Assembly: GCA_024207135.1 (NCBI GenBank)
Contig: CP042428.1
Span: 3,348,001-3,412,000 of the forward strand
From: Arthrobacter sp. C2
GTDB taxonomy: Bacteria; Actinomycetota; Actinomycetes; Actinomycetales; Micrococcaceae
Length of the DNA stretch: 64,000 nucleotides
Reading direction: 5' to 3'
Shown here: positions 29,301 through 36,030 of the stretch, piece by piece
How the letters are laid out: each line of letters opens with the position of its first letter
Position numbering within the stretch: the first letter of the stretch is position 1
Notes under the pieces: generated by a model
Told to the model about the DNA's origin: nothing
The model's input: only the letters and a program-made list of their open reading frames with translations
Database searches by the model: none
Made by a program: the position numbers and the translations under genes

Positions 29301-31801
29301 CGGGCACCGAGGCCGGCAACTGCGAACTGGTCGAGGGCGAGGACGGCACGGGGTTCCTGAACTCGGCCACCATCACCGCCAACGGGCAGAGCGCCGAGGT
29401 GACGGCCTGCGCGGAGCCGACCACACCGAAGATCGCCAAGACCGCCACCGGGGAACCGGTGCTGGATGAGGCAACCGGAACATGGAACGTTTCCTACAAG
29501 CTGGAAGTGGACAACACCACCGGACACGATTCCCACTACGATCTTCTCGATTCCCCGGCATTCGCCGCAGGAACGCAGATCGAGGGCTGGAACGTCGTCT
29601 CTCTTGGCGAGGACACCCCGGCCATGGACCTGAACGGCACCACCGTCCCGGTGGCCATCGCGGATGACGCACCGATCGCGGCGGGCACACGGCACGCCTA
29701 CCTGGTGACCTTCACCGTGGACCTGGCCGGGCTGGGCCTGGAAACGAAGCGGGAATGCGGGGACGCCGGAAGCGGCTTCTTCAACACCGCAACGCTCACC
29801 AGCGGCAACCAGACCGGTGCGGACGAGGACTGCGTGAAGATCCCGGCCACCGGAAACCCGGACATCGCCAAGACCGTCACCTCCGCCATGCAGCAGCCCG
29901 ACGGCAGCTGGGTTGTGGACTACACGGTCACGGTGACCGGGGACGCGGCATCGCCGAGCATCTACTCACTGGATGACACCCTGGCCTTCGGCGCAGGTGC
30001 CACCATCGATTCGGCCACCTGGAGCGGACCGGACGGCGCCGACGGCGCCTGGAGCGCACCCGACACCGATCCCGCCACCATGCTTGCCACCGACAAGTTC
30101 CTGGCCGCGGGCGACACCGACGAGTACGAGGTCAGCGTCACCGCCACTGTGGCCGCCGGAAGCACCGGCAGCACGGACGGGGATTGCAAGCTCACCGAGG
30201 GGGAGGACGGCACCGGGTTCCTGAACACGGCGAGAATCACCTCCAACGGCCAGGACCGCGAGGCCCAGGCCTGTGCCGCACCGGTTGCCCCGAGCCTCGA
30301 CAAGCAGGCCCTTGGGCTGGTCCAGCATGAGGACGCCGACGGAAACTGGGACGGCACCTGGGACGCGAGCTACAAGCTCATCGTCACCAACCCGGCCACC
30401 GGCGGTGCGGGCGCGAACTACACGCTCGCCGACACCCCGGCCTTCGCCGAGGGCGTCACCGTCAACGACCGTTACGTCAGCTCCACCGATGTGGTTGTCA
30501 ACGAGGGATGGCACGGCAGCAACTCCACCGACGACGTCGTGGTGGCGGACCAGGTCCTGGAATCGGGAGCCGTCCACACCTTCACGGTCATCGTCAACGT
30601 GTCCCTGACCTCCGCGATCAACGATGCGGATCGGGCATGCGGCGAGGGCGGCCACGGCCTGTTGAACACCGGTGTTCTCACCGCAGGAAACGAGTCCGAT
30701 ACGGACAGCGCCTGCCTGGAAATCCCGGAACCGGGCAGCAACGTCGTCAAGACGGCCGTCACGGCCGAGGAGAACGCGGATGGCAGCTGGGATGCGCACT
30801 ACACGGTCGTGGTGAACAACACCTCGGACGTGGCAACCCGCTACAACCTCACCGACACGCTGCGCTTCGGCGCGGGGATCACCGCCACCGGCGCCACCTG
30901 GACCCTGGAAGGCACCGATACGGCCGGCAGCTGGGAGAACCCCGGCACCGACACCTCCACGGAACTGGCCACCGACCGCAACCTCGAGGCACGCGACTCC
31001 CACACCTACGTGGTGCACGTCGTCGCGGTCCTGGCGGACGGGGTCATCGGGTCCGAGGCCGGCACCTGCCGGCCCGAGGACACGAACACCGACGGCGGCT
31101 TCCTGAACGAGGCCACCCTGAGTGCCAACGGCAAAACCACCACGTCCCGCGCTTGCGAGACCCCGGTGAAGAACCCGCGCGGCTACTCGCTGGTGAAGAC
31201 CTCGGATCCGGCCAGCGGCACCGTTGTCTGGCCAGGGGACACCGTCGGATACACCCTCACGGTGCGCAACACCGGGCAGTTCGTGTACGCCGGGGCGGTA
31301 ATCACCGACGAGATGGCCGGCTGGCAGCACGCGGCCACCTTCAACGAAGGAAGCCTGTTGCTCTCGGGCGGCGAATCGGCCATCGAGGGCAGCAAGCTGA
31401 CCTGGACCGTCGGGGACCTGGCGGTGGGCGAGGAGAAGACCCTGACCTACTCCGTCACGGTCGATGACGAGGCCTGGGATACGGTCCTGGTGAACGTGGC
31501 CACCGGCAGCGGGGATGTCCCGCCGTCGAAGACCGTGCACCCGACCCCGGAGGAGCAGCACCTGCTGCCGGCACCGCCGGTCGTCGTGGTCCCGCCAGTG
31601 AATCCGGCACCTGTGGTCGTGGTTCCGCCGCGCAAGCCGGCATCGGCGGTTGTGGTTCCGCTGCGCAAGCCGGCATCGGCGCTGGCGAAAACCGGCGCGG
31701 ATGACTCCACGCTGTGGATCCTGGGCTCCGGCGCACTGATCCTGCTCCTCGGGGCAGCGTTCGTGGCAAGCACCCGCCGCCGCAAGGGCGAAGGGAACTA
31801 A
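20330..31801 (+). CDS. giant LAXTG-anchored repetitive surface protein (3,823 residues)
   Basis: A secreted, wall-anchored protein, probably an adhesin or envelope stalk. The signal peptide has a long basic n-region and ends near AVA-A at residue 62. An Ala/Glu/Pro/Lys-rich linker (about 64-185), a unique beta domain (about 186-345) and a SpaA/prealbumin-like domain (about 345-460) follow. Ten repeats of 230-250 residues (463-2886) each begin with an RxYxW signature and carry four cysteines. Five shorter repeats (2887-3617), one DUF11-like domain, and a Val/Pro-rich wall spacer come next. The end is the sorting signal LAKTG (about 3785), a hydrophobic helix and RRRKGEGN. Actinobacterial sortase E uses LAXTG. 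The start is GTG 20330, and ATG 20384 is an alternative. No sortase gene is nearby. A strong terminator follows. Confidence 0.88.
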   Translation: MLGKIGDNAARIPKGHRAMRRGSFLAAIWRNGVVRSTVGASATTALVATMMFGGGGFNPAVAAPADKPDTAVEQQLLDAAKDGETTLESDASKKESLAAATDEKTAEAPSEGTEPPAAAKVAEPQESAAPKSEAPVTKNPVETKKSAAPATEAPNKTETKTSDPLAKTADPKAAPLAEEPVTPSALGTCGPNAGTGSLGKMEQRSEVTDWMTGNLAEGLFEGGFVQYRVMMSDLSLGENEFVFRYQVRDGERWGFDYASRFSMDGGNNIRTRVVEGSGSAREDTVYVTFDATATSGILYFSAHIASELDRGPATGASSISGSSYHVSKVSLNCVVKGASDLSIKTAGMQVGFVTVVKKATPADGTDFNFNLSSEEAESSANFELDDSSDSDTGENLPNQIKYNVAPGEVTISEGVLPAGWNLADLTCSGVAPTVDKTKRLVSFTLLNRVEVVCTFTNTKTTYKDLAVSKTAKPRFDRDYDWTIDKNLAAGQDASVKSPTTNVNVNYSVLVKASAAKDSNFVVDGVITVENSNSAAINGVTLSDSLPGAECAIETAGGTAVTGPISIPNGTTNFNYTCEMPTGTTAATSGTNTVKANWDAASYFGTDGEASATKDFTFAGVEPTVSDDKVTVTDNNFDLSTLPDGNQVTAAQSSKTFNYSIKWPGVSGECTTYDNTSTYKESDGGTGSDSASVKVCIGANLEVTKNVQGSFNRAYSWKIDKTPLLNGQPVADNTKYTTNANGEITVDYRVTVTPQPYVDSNWAMTGTMTVKNPNKWQDVAATLTDSVDVGGDAVCAVTGQTSPGTGTDLDQTKPGFQTIIPKDSSVEFDYGCEFGSQPRYTGTNTARVDWSKAVASTPGEFDEGTAEVTAGSWTQSPLNQKVTVTDDEFTFSPAWTLDGADGTKPQSKDYTVTWTVPAADAGECVPFTNIAKVSATEVLASDDATIQACLPAGLSVSKTVDASYDRTYTWDIDKTAMTDGTVNAGPEGKATVGYGITVTGEGYTDTKSMGGTITVANANQFGGDVETTVSDTTSLTGLLCTVDATHDVNPIATGVQVNVPQATLVDGNWIPGTTTVNYTCDPSNVAESDYTGGTNTAKIAWAGGEATSPAKAIEFKPGTITDETVKVFDDQAVPGANGTEVGTVSWSEVKDKTPRTKTFAYELEHTVDSGTCGTFTNKAWIELEGDDSENPSDEATATVCGQAGLQVAKTAVGSFDRVYQWNVTKDVDKTEKTIAPEGKATFNYTVKAVPNGFEDIEETLSGTITLTNPNQFADGAITATVTDTVGIEGVTCLIKGTDADLNAPGFQTVVPAGTNGTDGRLVLSYECGGKPATYTGTNTVDVSWKDATGTPQSAQATAKVEYLLDTEYDKTVLVFDDKVHETDYPELLGEATWNQEKTATAFAYDLKFEGAPGTCTGYTNTAIVTEKGWNQATLDSDSKTVTVCVEQDLVVTKDAMATYDRDYDWKVEKKADETSFKVDGSGKATAGYKVTATQDGYTDSKWKLTGTITVDNPNEFGSITADVTDALNVEGITCSVAEGQDVVVAAGKTATLDYTCDVSAGVAEADYTGKITNTATATWGENRSASSGPVDANFALATETDTEITVTDDHYAENDGVLGTVIRDQSPKTFAYDVDWQGVAGRCTTFTNTAVLEGDDDNPAGNESSADIEVCVEDGLTVVKKVEAGFTRDYDWSIDKQVDQGKFTVDGNGKVTANYTVKALLDGHKDQDWTMSGAITVFNPNQQEALTVVVTDTPEIPGAVCAVANGIGVNVPAATESEGVVANGSATVQYNCTFADEVLAGDYTGKKNHTTVTWKGVDGMDRTVTNSAPIVFTQTGSIDDSVTVVDDKTVSGAEHELGTASVSDAPKTFAPYPVELQGTAGQCTTYTNTAVLNEETATDGKDANNKASQDVEVCAKAGLQVAKDATASFNRLYTWDVEKSAKPSKQTIAPDGMATFAYTVTAEPKEKIDTGFTLDGKITLTNPNQFADGAITATVTDTVGIAGLSCDITNPTDHDPDKAGFQVLVPAGTDGTTDGTVELTYHCAGTPASYNGTNTALVTWTDAAGEPASAKNTVKFAYEATVTNETVQVFDNKAGTVEEPVLLGTAHWNDGPTAFDAYDLSFPGVAGTCTDYTNTATLTTMAGEPRAMVAAGETNLLATDEQTVTVCVEQDLDVSKDATATYDRDYDWKIEKQVDETDFNVDGDGKVAANYTVTATQDEHTDSGWILGGTITVHNPNDFGSITADVTDALNIEGITCSVADGADVQIAAGETATLNYTCDVAAGVDEAKYSGFIKNTATATWGDGRTASSNPIDVDFTLDQATDASVNVYDDLTNPDAEPVKLGTATLDGENVFGPYPVELQGTAGKCTTFTNTAVLKEKAGSDEDNTDSVSVEVCVEKGLTVVKTVKAGFTRDYDWSIDKQVDQGKFTVDGNGKATANYTVTATKDGHKDQDWTMSGSIDVFNPNQQEALTADISDVTSVPGATCTIAGGGTDVVVPAATVVDSEVVSGKTTITYDCVIDAELADSDYEGHTNTATVTWTGTDGKDRTADFAAEVLFTQDRTKDIDETVDVIDDKTVPGATHDLGSASVSESPVEFQYSVELAGVAGECTTYTNTAVLQETTGTDEVDNTATADVEVCAKAGLEVSDPGEATFDREYLWKLDKQVDRTGAEIGLDSTATFNYTVAATPDGYEDSNHQVAGTITLVNPNRFAGGEITATLTGGVDIAGVTCDIDATDADPDTDGFQVLVPAGADGTANSVTLPYTCTGTPENGAYAGEHTVTATWATAQGGVATATASVEVLYEQVGSTNAGLEVFDDKAGTVEAPVSLGTADWNSDGVPTEFTYQVIFTNPNPDALHGTCTTHTNTATSVATDDASTSVEVCVEVGAPTVEKTVTGTRQNADGSWSITYKLEVTNNDDVQGRYSLDDTLSFGGGITVTDASWTGPTGGDSGAWDLATPDYTEVMATDRLIDAGATEAYQVTVTANVAAGVTGTEAGNCELVEGEDGTGFLNSATITANGQSAEVTACAEPTTPKIAKTATGEPVLDEATGTWNVSYKLEVDNTTGHDSHYDLLDSPAFAAGTQIEGWNVVSLGEDTPAMDLNGTTVPVAIADDAPIAAGTRHAYLVTFTVDLAGLGLETKRECGDAGSGFFNTATLTSGNQTGADEDCVKIPATGNPDIAKTVTSAMQQPDGSWVVDYTVTVTGDAASPSIYSLDDTLAFGAGATIDSATWSGPDGADGAWSAPDTDPATMLATDKFLAAGDTDEYEVSVTATVAAGSTGSTDGDCKLTEGEDGTGFLNTARITSNGQDREAQACAAPVAPSLDKQALGLVQHEDADGNWDGTWDASYKLIVTNPATGGAGANYTLADTPAFAEGVTVNDRYVSSTDVVVNEGWHGSNSTDDVVVADQVLESGAVHTFTVIVNVSLTSAINDADRACGEGGHGLLNTGVLTAGNESDTDSACLEIPEPGSNVVKTAVTAEENADGSWDAHYTVVVNNTSDVATRYNLTDTLRFGAGITATGATWTLEGTDTAGSWENPGTDTSTELATDRNLEARDSHTYVVHVVAVLADGVIGSEAGTCRPEDTNTDGGFLNEATLSANGKTTTSRACETPVKNPRGYSLVKTSDPASGTVVWPGDTVGYTLTVRNTGQFVYAGAVITDEMAGWQHAATFNEGSLLLSGGESAIEGSKLTWTVGDLAVGEEKTLTYSVTVDDEAWDTVLVNVATGSGDVPPSKTVHPTPEEQHLLPAPPVVVVPPVNPAPVVVVPPRKPASAVVVPLRKPASALAKTGADDSTLWILGSGALILLLGAAFVASTRRRKGEGN
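21718..28987 (+). repeat. ten tandem four-cysteine beta-domain repeats inside the giant gene
   Basis: Repeat starts are near 21718, 22426, 23185, 23938, 24671, 25352, 26081, 26840, 27526 and 28256. Each unit has the cysteine pattern V-x-C, Y-x-C, G-x-C-T-x-x-T-N and V-x-V-C. Units 4-5-6 and 7-8-9 match pairwise, and unit 10 matches 4 and 7. This reveals a super-repeat of about 2.15 kb. Confidence 0.85.
28988..31181 (+). repeat. five shorter repeats of the giant gene
   Basis: Units of roughly 140-150 residues begin with PTVEKTVTG, PKIAKTATG, PDIAKTVTS, PSLDKQALG and SNVVKTAVT. Each has a DGSW- or TGTW-type strand and an NTATL/NSATI-like strand with paired cysteines. They resemble DUF11-type stalk domains. 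Confidence 0.75.
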
Positions 31802-31819
31802 CCCACAGGATAAACCGAA

Positions 31820-31866
31820 GTTCGCGGTCGGCCCCTCCCCAGTCCGGGGGCGGGCCGACCGCGAAC
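31820..31866 (+). terminator. strong terminator after the giant gene
   Basis: A perfect 15-base stem (31820-31834 with 31852-31866) is extended by CTCCCC/GGGGG-type pairs around a short loop. It starts 18 bases past the stop codon. Confidence 0.85.
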
Positions 31867-31937
31867 CCCTGTAGACCGGCCGGTCTTGCCGCAACCCCCA
31901 GGTGGCAGGGCCGGCCACTTCCATGCCCGGCGGGCTT

Positions 31938-32336
31938 ATGATGGGCACCGTGGAATACGAATCCTGGCGTGCGATGTTGCTCTCCCTTCCCGGTGCCTTC
32001 GAGGACTTTCCCTTCGGCGAGGACGCGGCAGTCTTCAAGGTTAAAGGCAGGGCCGGGGCACGGGCCAAGATGTTCGGGCTGCTGATGCACCGCGGCGGAA
32101 CAACGACCCTGAACCTGAAGTGCGACCCGGCCCTGGCCGAGCAGCTGCGAGCCGCAAACCCCCAGATCACCCCGGGATACCACATGAACAAGAAGCACTG
32201 GAACACCGTGGTGCCGGGCTTGGATTCGGAGACCATGCTGGCGATGGTCGAGGACTCCTACGACCTGGTGGTCGCCTCCCTGCCGGCCGCCGACCGCGCG
32301 GAGCTGGGCTGGAAGGGCCTGCTCGAGCGGGGCTGA
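31938..32336 (+). CDS. MmcQ/YjbR family DNA-binding-like protein
   Basis: A 132-residue protein of the MmcQ/YjbR fold (double-wing, CyaY-like). Family segments are LSLPGAFEDFPFGEDAAVFKV, TTLNLKCDPALAEQLR and GYHMNKKHWNTVV. The start is uncertain. Two adjacent ATGs (31938, 31941) and a GTG (31950) fit, and none has a strong ribosome site. It is transcribed in the same direction as the next two genes, 23 bases upstream of the ABM protein. The molecular role of this family is not established. Confidence 0.85.
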   Translation: MMGTVEYESWRAMLLSLPGAFEDFPFGEDAAVFKVKGRAGARAKMFGLLMHRGGTTTLNLKCDPALAEQLRAANPQITPGYHMNKKHWNTVVPGLDSETMLAMVEDSYDLVVASLPAADRAELGWKGLLERG

Positions 32337-32359
32337 GGCGGATTCTGTAGGCTGGGGGC

Positions 32360-32683
32360 ATGTACTTCATCGTTGTAAAGTTCCAGACCAAGCCCGAATA
32401 CACCGAGCAATTCATCGACCTGGTGACCCCGTTCACCGAAGCCACCCGCGCCGAACCCGGCAACCTCTGGTTCGATTGGTCCCGCAGCGTCGAGAACCCG
32501 GCCGAGTTCGTGCTCGTCGAGGCCTTCCTCGACGACGATGCCGCCGGCGCCCACGTGAACTCCGACCACTTCAAGGCCGGCCTGGAATCCATGCGCCCGG
32601 CCCTGGCCGCCACCCCGAAGATCGTCTCGCGCAAGGTCGAGGGCGACTCCTGGGGCGACATGGGCGAACTGCAGATCGGCTAG
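32360..32683 (+). CDS. ABM-fold (antibiotic biosynthesis monooxygenase-like) protein
   Basis: A 107-residue ferredoxin-like alpha/beta protein of the ABM/YgiN superfamily, which often acts as a dimeric cofactor-free monooxygenase on quinols. The strand-helix pattern is visible: MYFIVVKFQTKPEY, an amphipathic helix, EPGNLWFDWSRS, EFVLVEAFLDDDAAGAHVNS, and a final helix. The gene ends nine bases before the MpaB-like gene and is likely co-transcribed with it. The substrate is unknown. Confidence 0.82.
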   Translation: MYFIVVKFQTKPEYTEQFIDLVTPFTEATRAEPGNLWFDWSRSVENPAEFVLVEAFLDDDAAGAHVNSDHFKAGLESMRPALAATPKIVSRKVEGDSWGDMGELQIG

Positions 32684-32692
32684 CCACCGGCC

Positions 32693-34096
32693 ATGTTCGA
32701 GCCACTGCGGCACAAGCTGCAGCAGACGTTCTCCGCCCAGGAACACTACGACCCGGTCTGGGAACGCGAGCTGGACCGCGGGGACGATGCGGGATACTTC
32801 CCGCACGACTCCGCGGTCTGGGTGGTGCACGGGGGCATGAGCCCGATCGCCGCGGGCATCCGGGCACTGCTGACCCAGGCGCTGCATCCCGGCGCACTGG
32901 CCGGGGTCGCCGAGCATTCGGACTACCAGTCCGACCCGTTGGCCCGGCTGGCCGGGACCATCCGCTGGATCTTCACCCTGACCTACGGCGACACGGCGGC
33001 CGCGAACGCCGCCTGTGCGTGGGTGGCCCGCCGCCACGAGCCGGTCACCGGCAGGTACGTTTCCGGCACCGGGGCGGAACGCGACTACGCGGCCAACGAC
33101 CCCGGGCTCGCCGAATGGGTGCACATCGCCTTCGCCGACGCGTTCTTGCGCAGCCACGAGATCTTCTCCGGCCCCGTCCCGCAGGGAGCCGACGCCTACG
33201 TGCGGGAATGGGCCAAGGCCGGCGAACTCATGGGCGTGGCCAACCCGCCGCGCAGCGATGCCGAGCTGAAGGCGGCCATCGCCGGCTACGAATCCCGCGG
33301 CGAACTGGCCGGAGGCCCCCGGGTCGAACAGGTCGTCTCCTTCCTGAAGAACCCGCCGCTGGATCCGGCGGTGCTGCCCGGCTACAAGCTGCTCTTTGCC
33401 GCCGTCGTGGACACGCTGCCGGAAAACCACCGCAAGCTCTTGGGCCTGCAGCGGCCCGCGCTGGGCCCGGTGCCGCTCCCGGCCCGCCTCGGCGGCAGGG
33501 CGGTGCTCGGGGTGGCCGGCCTGGCCCTGGCCAAGCGGGGACCTGCCGAGCTAGCCGCCCGGCGCAGGCTCTTCCGCCTCGGGCTGCTGTCCGACCTGAG
33601 CTACCCGGAGGCGGGGATGACCGGGCGTGACCCGATGCCCGAGGGCTACCGCCACCTGCGGCTGCGCGAACGGGTCGGCTCGGGCCAGGCGGCCTTCGAC
33701 GCGCTGGCCGAAGGCATCCTCAACTGGTCCCTGCATGGGCGTTCGGGCCTGCGCACGCGGCCCGACACCCCGCGGGTGAAGCTCGGCAGCCGCGTCGAGC
33801 TGGGCTTCGGCGTCCGCCCGGCACGCATCAAGGCGCCCTGCCGCGTGGTGCGGCTGATCGACGAGCCCGGCCGGTCCGGCTTTGCCTACGGGACGCTGGC
33901 CGGGCACCCCGAAACGGGGGAGGAGTCCTTTTCCGCGGTGCTGGAGAAGGACGGATCGGTGTACCTGGAAATCAAGGCCGCCTCGAGGCACTCCAACCGG
34001 TTCTACACGATGGCCGCCCCGGTGGCGGAAGCCGCCCAGCGACTGGCCACCCGGCGGTATGTCGCCGCCGCCCGCGAGCTGGCCGGCGGCCACTGA
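32693..34096 (+). CDS. MpaB/DUF2236 oxygenase-like protein fused to a DUF1990 domain
   Basis: A 467-residue two-domain protein. Residues 1-295 match the MpaB/rubber-oxygenase (DUF2236) family, with conserved HPGALAGVAEHSDYQSDPLARL and YAANDPGLAEWVHIAFAD. Several histidines are suited to binding heme or metal. Residues about 308-462 match DUF1990 (APCRVVRLIDE, GFAYGTLAGHPETGEESF, YLEIKAASRHSNRF). An internal ATG at 33616 with a GGAGG-like site marks the junction, but the frame is continuous with no stop, so a single fused product is predicted. The start ATG 32693 lies nine bases after the preceding gene. The reaction is unknown. The N-terminal domain suggests oxidation of a hydrophobic substrate. 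Confidence 0.82.
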   Translation: MFEPLRHKLQQTFSAQEHYDPVWERELDRGDDAGYFPHDSAVWVVHGGMSPIAAGIRALLTQALHPGALAGVAEHSDYQSDPLARLAGTIRWIFTLTYGDTAAANAACAWVARRHEPVTGRYVSGTGAERDYAANDPGLAEWVHIAFADAFLRSHEIFSGPVPQGADAYVREWAKAGELMGVANPPRSDAELKAAIAGYESRGELAGGPRVEQVVSFLKNPPLDPAVLPGYKLLFAAVVDTLPENHRKLLGLQRPALGPVPLPARLGGRAVLGVAGLALAKRGPAELAARRRLFRLGLLSDLSYPEAGMTGRDPMPEGYRHLRLRERVGSGQAAFDALAEGILNWSLHGRSGLRTRPDTPRVKLGSRVELGFGVRPARIKAPCRVVRLIDEPGRSGFAYGTLAGHPETGEESFSAVLEKDGSVYLEIKAASRHSNRFYTMAAPVAEAAQRLATRRYVAAARELAGGH

Positions 34097-34106
34097 CGCC
34101 GCCGCC

Positions 34107-35867
34107 CTACCGGCAGGTGTTGGCCGGCTTCTTGCCGTCGAGCCTGTCGTTGGCCCACGCCACCAGGTCGCCGATCAGCGGCGAATCATCCTCGACCAGC
34201 GGCATGTGGTCCCGGCCGGCGTACTCGCGGTACTCCAGCTCCTGCCCCGCGGCGCAGCGCCCGGCAACCCAGGCGCGCTGCATCCCGGGCAGCACCAGCT
34301 GGTCATCGAGCCCCTGGGCCACGAAAAGCGGGTAGTCGATGGCCATGTCCACCGAGTTCTCCTCCAGCCTTGCCCCCAGCGGGCCCTTGAGCGCGGACTC
34401 GGGGATGACCGCGTCGAAGAGCTGGGTGCCGCCGACGACCGCCGAAAGCGCATCGCGCCCGTCGAAGCAGAGTTCCCCGATCCGCTGCACCGACCTCGCA
34501 TACCCGGGGGTGACCAGTGAAGCCAGACCGAGCTCGGGGAAGAGATCGTTCCAGGACGCGGCAATGTAGGAGGAGACCACCTTGCCCGCGGCCCCGTCCT
34601 TGACCCCCAGCGCCAACGCCGCCAGGTTGCTGGCCGGGGCCAGCGCCGCGACCCCCAGGATCCCGATCTCCGGGGCATAGTCCCTGGCGATGGCCGCGCT
34701 GAACAGCGCGCCGTGCCCGCCCTGCGAATGCCCCCAGATGAGCGTGTCCCCGCGCAGCGTGAATTCCCGCAGCTGGCCGGCGGCCCGGTAGGCGTCGAGC
34801 ACGTTGCGGCCCTCGGCCTGCCCCACCAGGTAGGGGTGCGGGCCCGCGGTGCCCAGGCCCACGTAGTCGCTCATGACCCCGGCCCAGCCCCGGGACACCA
34901 GCTCGCGCAGGGCCGCGGCCGGCCCGTCCGAATACGGCGACGCCGACAGCGAGGGGGCGCAGCGCGGGATGATGCCCTTGGTGCCGTGGGCCATGGAGAT
35001 GACCGGCAGCGCCGTGGCCCCGCGGTCCTTCGGGACCACGACGGAACCCGAGGCCACGGCGGGGGACCCGTCCGGGTCGGTGGTCGTATACAGGATGCGC
35101 CAGGCGTCCGCGTCTTCCGGGATGCCCCGGAGCAGGGGCTCGGCGCGCAGCAGCTTGCCCGGTTCTGCGGGAACAAGAGTGGGCGGGGTGTAAAACGCAT
35201 CCGGGACCAGCTTCGGATCCCCCGCATGGACAAAGGAGGTCACCAGCACCATGCCAACGGCCAGCAGCAATGCAAGCGCGGAGCCCGCGATCCGCCCGAA
35301 GCCGCGCAGCCGCCCTGGCTTCCCTGGCGCGGGGGAGCACCGGCCGCGGGCCAGGTACCCCAGGATGAGCCGCAGGCCGATGAAGACAAGCCAGCCGCCG
35401 AAGAACACGCCAAAGGCCCACACCGTGAGCCGTGGCCACAGCAGCACCAGCAGCCCGGCAAACACCGCGGCCAGCCCGCCCAGCAGCGCCGACGCGCGGT
35501 CCGGGGAGCCCCTGCGCAGGGCCGAGGCCAGGGACCCGGCCCCGGAAACCAGCAGGAGGATGGAGACGGACAGCGCGAGCATCGGCAGCGTGGCCCCGCG
35601 CCAAAGCAGCGCCGCGATCCCCGCGCCGGCCAGCAGGACGCCGCTGCCGCCGGTGATCCATGGGCAGGAGTTGGCCTGGTCCGCGTCGGTGTCGATGGCC
35701 TCGAGGATGCGCAGCACCGCGACGGCAACCAATCCCGCGGCCACCAGGACGACGAAGACCTTGATGGACGCGGAGGAATGCAGGGCCAGGACGGTCCCGA
35801 GCCCCAGCAGGGCCAAGCCCAGCAGCGGGCGCACCCAGCCACGGGTCCTGCGCAACAGTCCTGCCAT
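34107..35867 (-). CDS. HdeD-like membrane domain fused to a secretory-lipase alpha/beta hydrolase
   Basis: A 586-residue protein. Residues 1-200 form about six membrane helices of the HdeD/DUF308 type. A further helix (SALALLLAVGMVLVTSFVHAG) then leads to an extracytoplasmic alpha/beta hydrolase of the secretory lipase (LIP) family. The nucleophile elbow GHSQGG puts the catalytic serine near residue 380. The likely acid and histidine are in AQGLDDQLVLPG and YAGRDHMPLV. The ATG at 35867 follows AGGGGGGA. Upstream in-frame methionines lack such a site. It ends ten bases from the convergent MpaB gene. Probable role: ester or triglyceride hydrolysis at the outer face of the membrane. Confidence 0.82.
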   Translation of the reverse strand: MAGLLRRTRGWVRPLLGLALLGLGTVLALHSSASIKVFVVLVAAGLVAVAVLRILEAIDTDADQANSCPWITGGSGVLLAGAGIAALLWRGATLPMLALSVSILLLVSGAGSLASALRRGSPDRASALLGGLAAVFAGLLVLLWPRLTVWAFGVFFGGWLVFIGLRLILGYLARGRCSPAPGKPGRLRGFGRIAGSALALLLAVGMVLVTSFVHAGDPKLVPDAFYTPPTLVPAEPGKLLRAEPLLRGIPEDADAWRILYTTTDPDGSPAVASGSVVVPKDRGATALPVISMAHGTKGIIPRCAPSLSASPYSDGPAAALRELVSRGWAGVMSDYVGLGTAGPHPYLVGQAEGRNVLDAYRAAGQLREFTLRGDTLIWGHSQGGHGALFSAAIARDYAPEIGILGVAALAPASNLAALALGVKDGAAGKVVSSYIAASWNDLFPELGLASLVTPGYARSVQRIGELCFDGRDALSAVVGGTQLFDAVIPESALKGPLGARLEENSVDMAIDYPLFVAQGLDDQLVLPGMQRAWVAGRCAAGQELEYREYAGRDHMPLVEDDSPLIGDLVAWANDRLDGKKPANTCR

Positions 35868-36030
35868 CGGTGGTTCCCCCCTGAAAACGCCAGGCCAAGC
35901 GCCTGTCCATGCAAACATTCTGCCGTACGGCTTTACCGCACCGGGCATCCGGGGCCCGCGGCGCAAGCCCGTACCACCCGTGGCAGCCGGTCAGTAGACT
36001 GGGGCCGGGAACAAACACCGGGAGGTTCGG

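Noticed and set aside
29966-32236. Long minus-strand frames opposite the end of the giant gene (also 26264-28075 and 22892-25156)
   Set aside because: They mirror the repeats of the giant gene and encode no known fold.
33616-34096. Separate DUF1990 gene starting at 33616
   Set aside because: A ribosome-site-like sequence is present, but the upstream frame continues without a stop, so one fused gene is simpler.
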